Source of the DNA: an uncultured Oscillospiraceae bacterium
GTDB taxonomy: Bacteria; Bacillota; Clostridia; Oscillospirales; Oscillospiraceae
Assembly: GCA_934646175.1 (NCBI GenBank)
Contig: CAKUEI010000038.1
Coordinates: forward strand, 1 to 15,159
Direction of reading: 5' to 3'
Length of the DNA: 15,159 bases
Below the pieces are notes generated by a model. The model was not told the origin of the DNA. It did not search any database and saw only the letters and a list, made by a program, of their open reading frames with translations. A program made the translations under genes and the position numbers. Numbering within the stretch: the first letter of the stretch is position 1; each line of letters opens with the position of its first letter. Shown here piece after piece: positions 12,904 to 15,159 of the stretch.

Positions 12904-14229
12904 TTACTCCAGGAAGCCCTTGTAATGACGCATCATCATCTGAGCTTCCATGGCCTTGACCGTTTCGAGCGCCACGCCCACCACGATGACCACGGAGGTA
13001 CCGCCGATGGCCAGATGGCTCAGACCGCTCACGTTGCCCACGATGATGGGCAGGATGGCGATGATGGCCAGGTACAGGGCGCCGAACATGGTGATCTTGG
13101 ACAGGACCTTGGCAATGAAGTCAGAGGTCGGCTTGCCGGGACGGAAGCCCGGGATAAAGCCGCCGTTCTTCTTCAGGTTGTTGGCAACCTCGACGGGGTT
13201 GAACTGCATGGTGGAGTAGAAATAGCTGAAGAAAACGATCAGCAGGAAGTACACGATGCAGTACACGATGCCGTTGGCATCAAACACCGTCAGGAAACCA
13301 CCCCAGAAGCCTTCCGTGTTCTTGTCCACGCCGGCAAAGGCGGCGATGGTCGCGGGCAGGGAGGCAATGGCCTGAGCGAAGATGATGGGCAGCACGCCAG
13401 CCATGTTGACCTTCAGGGGGATGTGGGTGGACTGACCGCCGTACATCTTGCGACCCACCACGCGCTTGGCGTACTGCACCGGAATGCGGCGCTCGGAGTT
13501 GGTGATGAACACGATGAACAGGATAATGGCCAGAATGCCCACGATGATGGCGATCGTCCCCACGGGATGCAGGCGGATGATGTTGTCGCCGGTCACACCC
13601 ATGATATAGTTCCGGGTGCCGTTGAACAGATACATCACACCGCTGGGCACGCGGGAGATGATGCCAGCGAACAGGATGATGGAAATGCCGTTGCCAACGC
13701 CAAACTCGTTCACCTGCTCACCCAGCCACATCAGGAAGGTGGAGCCTGCGGTGAAGGAGAGGACGATGACCAAAGCGACCCACACGCCGTTGGCGGAGCC
13801 GGCATTCAGGATGCCGTAGCTCTTGATCAGGGTGTAGTAGCCGAAGCCCTGCAGCAGGGCGATGGCAATGCTCACATAGCGGGTAATGCTCTCAAGCTTC
13901 CGCTTGCCGTCTTCGCCGCCATCCTTCGCCATGCGCTCCAGAGCCGGGATGGCAATGGTCAGCAGCTGGATGATGATGGAGGCGTTGATATACGGCTGGA
14001 TCGACAGGGCGAACGCCGTCGCCTGAGAGAAGGCAGAGCCGCTCATGGCGTTGATGAGGCCGAAGATGGTGCCGCTGTTCGCCGTCAGATAGGTGGACAG
14101 GGCAGTCTTGTCGATATAGGGCACGGGGATCGCCGCGCCCACGCGGAAGATCAGCAGCACCAAGAGGGTGAAGAGGAGCTTTTTCTTCAGCTCGGGTACC
14201 TTCCAGGCGTTGCGGATGGTCTGAATCAC
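12904..14229 (-). CDS. secY: Preprotein translocase channel subunit SecY
   Basis: The central pore of the Sec translocon in the cytoplasmic membrane, 441 residues, with about ten transmembrane helices. The N-terminal amphipathic start (IRNAWKVPELKKKLLFTLLVLLIFRVG) and the plug region near AMSGSAFSQATAFALSIQPYI are recognisable. So are the cytoplasmic loop ANNLKKNGGFIPGFRPGKPT and the C-terminal MMMRHYKGFLE. The start codon is GTG at 14229, directly abutting the rplO stop (TAAGTG), with AGAGGTGG inside the rplO end as ribosome binding site. This implies tight translational coupling to L15 synthesis. Confidence 0.98.
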   Translation of the reverse strand: MIQTIRNAWKVPELKKKLLFTLLVLLIFRVGAAIPVPYIDKTALSTYLTANSGTIFGLINAMSGSAFSQATAFALSIQPYINASIIIQLLTIAIPALERMAKDGGEDGKRKLESITRYVSIAIALLQGFGYYTLIKSYGILNAGSANGVWVALVIVLSFTAGSTFLMWLGEQVNEFGVGNGISIILFAGIISRVPSGVMYLFNGTRNYIMGVTGDNIIRLHPVGTIAIIVGILAIILFIVFITNSERRIPVQYAKRVVGRKMYGGQSTHIPLKVNMAGVLPIIFAQAIASLPATIAAFAGVDKNTEGFWGGFLTVFDANGIVYCIVYFLLIVFFSYFYSTMQFNPVEVANNLKKNGGFIPGFRPGKPTSDFIAKVLSKITMFGALYLAIIAILPIIVGNVSGLSHLAIGGTSVVIVVGVALETVKAMEAQMMMRHYKGFLE

Positions 14230-14670
14230 TTAGACCACCTCTACCTTCCCGCCAGCCGCTTCGATCTTCTCCTTCGCGGAAGCGGAGAAAGCGGTAGCAC
14301 GGACGGTAAGCTTCTTAGTCAGGGTGCCGTTGCCCAGCACCTTCACGCCATACTCGCACTTGGAGAGGATGCCCTGCTCCAGCAGGTCGCAGGCGCTGAC
14401 CGTGGCACCGTCCTCAAACTTGTTGAGTGCAGAAACGTTGATAGCTTCCAGAGGTTTCGCGAAAATGTTGTGGAAACCGCGCTTGGGGATGCGGCGGGCC
14501 AGAGGCATCTGGCCGCCTTCAAAGCCGACGCGGACGCCGCCGCCGCTGCGGGCCTTCTGGCCCTTCTGGCCGCGGCCTGCGGTCTTGCCGTTGCCGGTAC
14601 CGTTGCCCCGGCCCTTGCGCTTGCCCACCTGAGTGGAGCCGGGCGCCGGGGAGAGTTCATGAAGATTCAT
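14230..14670 (-). CDS. rplO: Ribosomal protein L15
   Basis: A 146-residue 50S protein. The N-terminal MNLHELSPAPGSTQVGKRKGRG and the long glycine/lysine/arginine stretch (about residues 18-45) are characteristic. The globular C-terminal part (ISALN-like VSALNKFEDG and the final KEKIEAAGGKVEVV) is also typical. GGAGGGACCGGAACA stands before the ATG. The stop abuts the secY start with no spacer. Confidence 0.99.
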   Translation of the reverse strand: MNLHELSPAPGSTQVGKRKGRGNGTGNGKTAGRGQKGQKARSGGGVRVGFEGGQMPLARRIPKRGFHNIFAKPLEAINVSALNKFEDGATVSACDLLEQGILSKCEYGVKVLGNGTLTKKLTVRATAFSASAKEKIEAAGGKVEVV

Positions 14671-14685
14671 TGTTCCGGTCCCTCC

Positions 14686-14868
14686 TTACTGCTGCTCGGT
14701 GACCTCGACGAGATAGCCGATGTGGCTGATCTTGCCGCGGGTCGCCTCGTTGTCGGGCTGGACGGTGGTATCGCCGATCTTGCGCAGGCCCAGAGCCTCA
14801 GCAGTCGCCTTGTGCTTGGCGATACGGCCATTCAGGCTCTTGACCAGCTTAATGTTCAGATTTGCCAT
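14686..14868 (-). CDS. rpmD: Ribosomal protein L30
   Basis: A 60-residue 50S protein of the usual length. The pattern IKLVKSLNGR, then ALGLRKIGDTTVQPDNEATRGKI, then YLVEVTE is diagnostic of L30, which always lies between rpsE and rplO in this cluster. Spacers on both sides are 15 bases and carry GGAGG-type ribosome binding sites. Confidence 0.98.
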   Translation of the reverse strand: MANLNIKLVKSLNGRIAKHKATAEALGLRKIGDTTVQPDNEATRGKISHIGYLVEVTEQQ

Positions 14869-14883
14869 TGTGGTCCGTCCTCC

Positions 14884-15159
14884 TTAACCTACGATTTCGT
14901 CCACGCTCTTGCCCCGGGTACGGGCCACCTCTTCGGGGCCACGCAGGGACTTCAGACCCTCCATGGTGGCAGCCACCACGTTCTGGGGGTTGTTGGAGCG
15001 CAGGCACTTGGTGCGGATATCCTTGATGCCGGCCGCTTCCAGCACGGCACGGACAGGGCCGCCGGCGATCACGCCGGTACCGGGGGCAGCGGGCTTCATC
15101 AGCACGCGGCCGGCGCCGAACGCACCGATCACCTCGTGGGGAATGGTGCTGCCGGACAG
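14884..15159 (-). CDS. rpsE: Ribosomal protein S5, C-terminal part (cut by window edge)
   Basis: The last 91 residues of S5 are present; the N-terminal half lies beyond the window. The frame is open to the edge, beginning LSGSTIPHEVIGAFGAGRV, and contains GTGVIAGGPVRAVLEAAGI and SNNPQNVVAATMEGL. It ends RGKSVDEIVG, like all S5 proteins. S5 contributes to decoding accuracy in the 30S subunit. The apparent GTG at 15130-15132 is an internal valine, not a start. The rest of the spc operon should continue upstream. Confidence 0.97.
   Translation of the reverse strand: MSGSTIPHEVIGAFGAGRVLMKPAAPGTGVIAGGPVRAVLEAAGIKDIRTKCLRSNNPQNVVAATMEGLKSLRGPEEVARTRGKSVDEIVG

Overview
The window is ordinary chromosome from a Gram-positive anaerobe of the class Clostridia. 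An Oscillospiraceae-type gut bacterium (Flavonifractor/Pseudoflavonifractor-like) is the best guess. The reasons are high GC content, strong AGGAGG ribosome binding sites, the order adk-map-KOW protein-infA-rpmJ inside the ribosomal protein cluster, an adenylate kinase with a four-cysteine zinc LID, a zinc-free S4, and a NiaR-type niacin repressor. Placement is by gene content and my recall of family sequences, not by a database search.

Left part (1-4375). A tRNA-Leu/initiator tRNA-fMet pair is read leftward from a near-consensus promoter. A possible 34-residue ORF faces a DUF3237-family gene. Reading rightward, prfB (release factor 2, with no programmed frameshift) is followed by a terminator-like hairpin and then rnr (RNase R). 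A strong bidirectional terminator ends the block.

Middle part (4376-7903). A leftward three-gene operon encodes a YheO/DauR-like PAS-HTH regulator, a PepV-type M20 dipeptidase and a small acidic lipoprotein. It is divergent from niaR, the niacin-responsive repressor. The 163-base divergent spacer holds two good sigma-A promoters. It also holds a 9-base tandem repeat with 10-base period between the -35 and -10 of the operon promoter, and a perfect hairpin just before the niaR ribosome binding site. A second bidirectional terminator closes niaR against the ribosomal operon.

Right part (7927-15159). This is the distal end of the spc/alpha ribosomal protein operon, read leftward: rpsE (cut by the window edge), rpmD, rplO, secY, adk, map, a KOW-domain RNA-binding protein, infA, rpmJ, rpsM, rpsK, rpsD, rpoA, rplQ. 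Genes are tightly packed and often overlap or abut. Two spacers stand out: 124 bases with tandem hairpins between infA and rpmJ, and 78 bases with an 11-bp GC-rich hairpin between rpsD and rpoA. infA appears to start with TTG and secY with GTG.

I found no CRISPR array, phage, transposon or defence system, and nothing that looks like a wholly new system. The points most worth a second look are regulatory: the tandem repeat in the regulator-dipeptidase promoter, the infA-rpmJ leader, and the non-ATG start of infA. The regulator-dipeptidase-lipoprotein operon is the least characterised functional unit.
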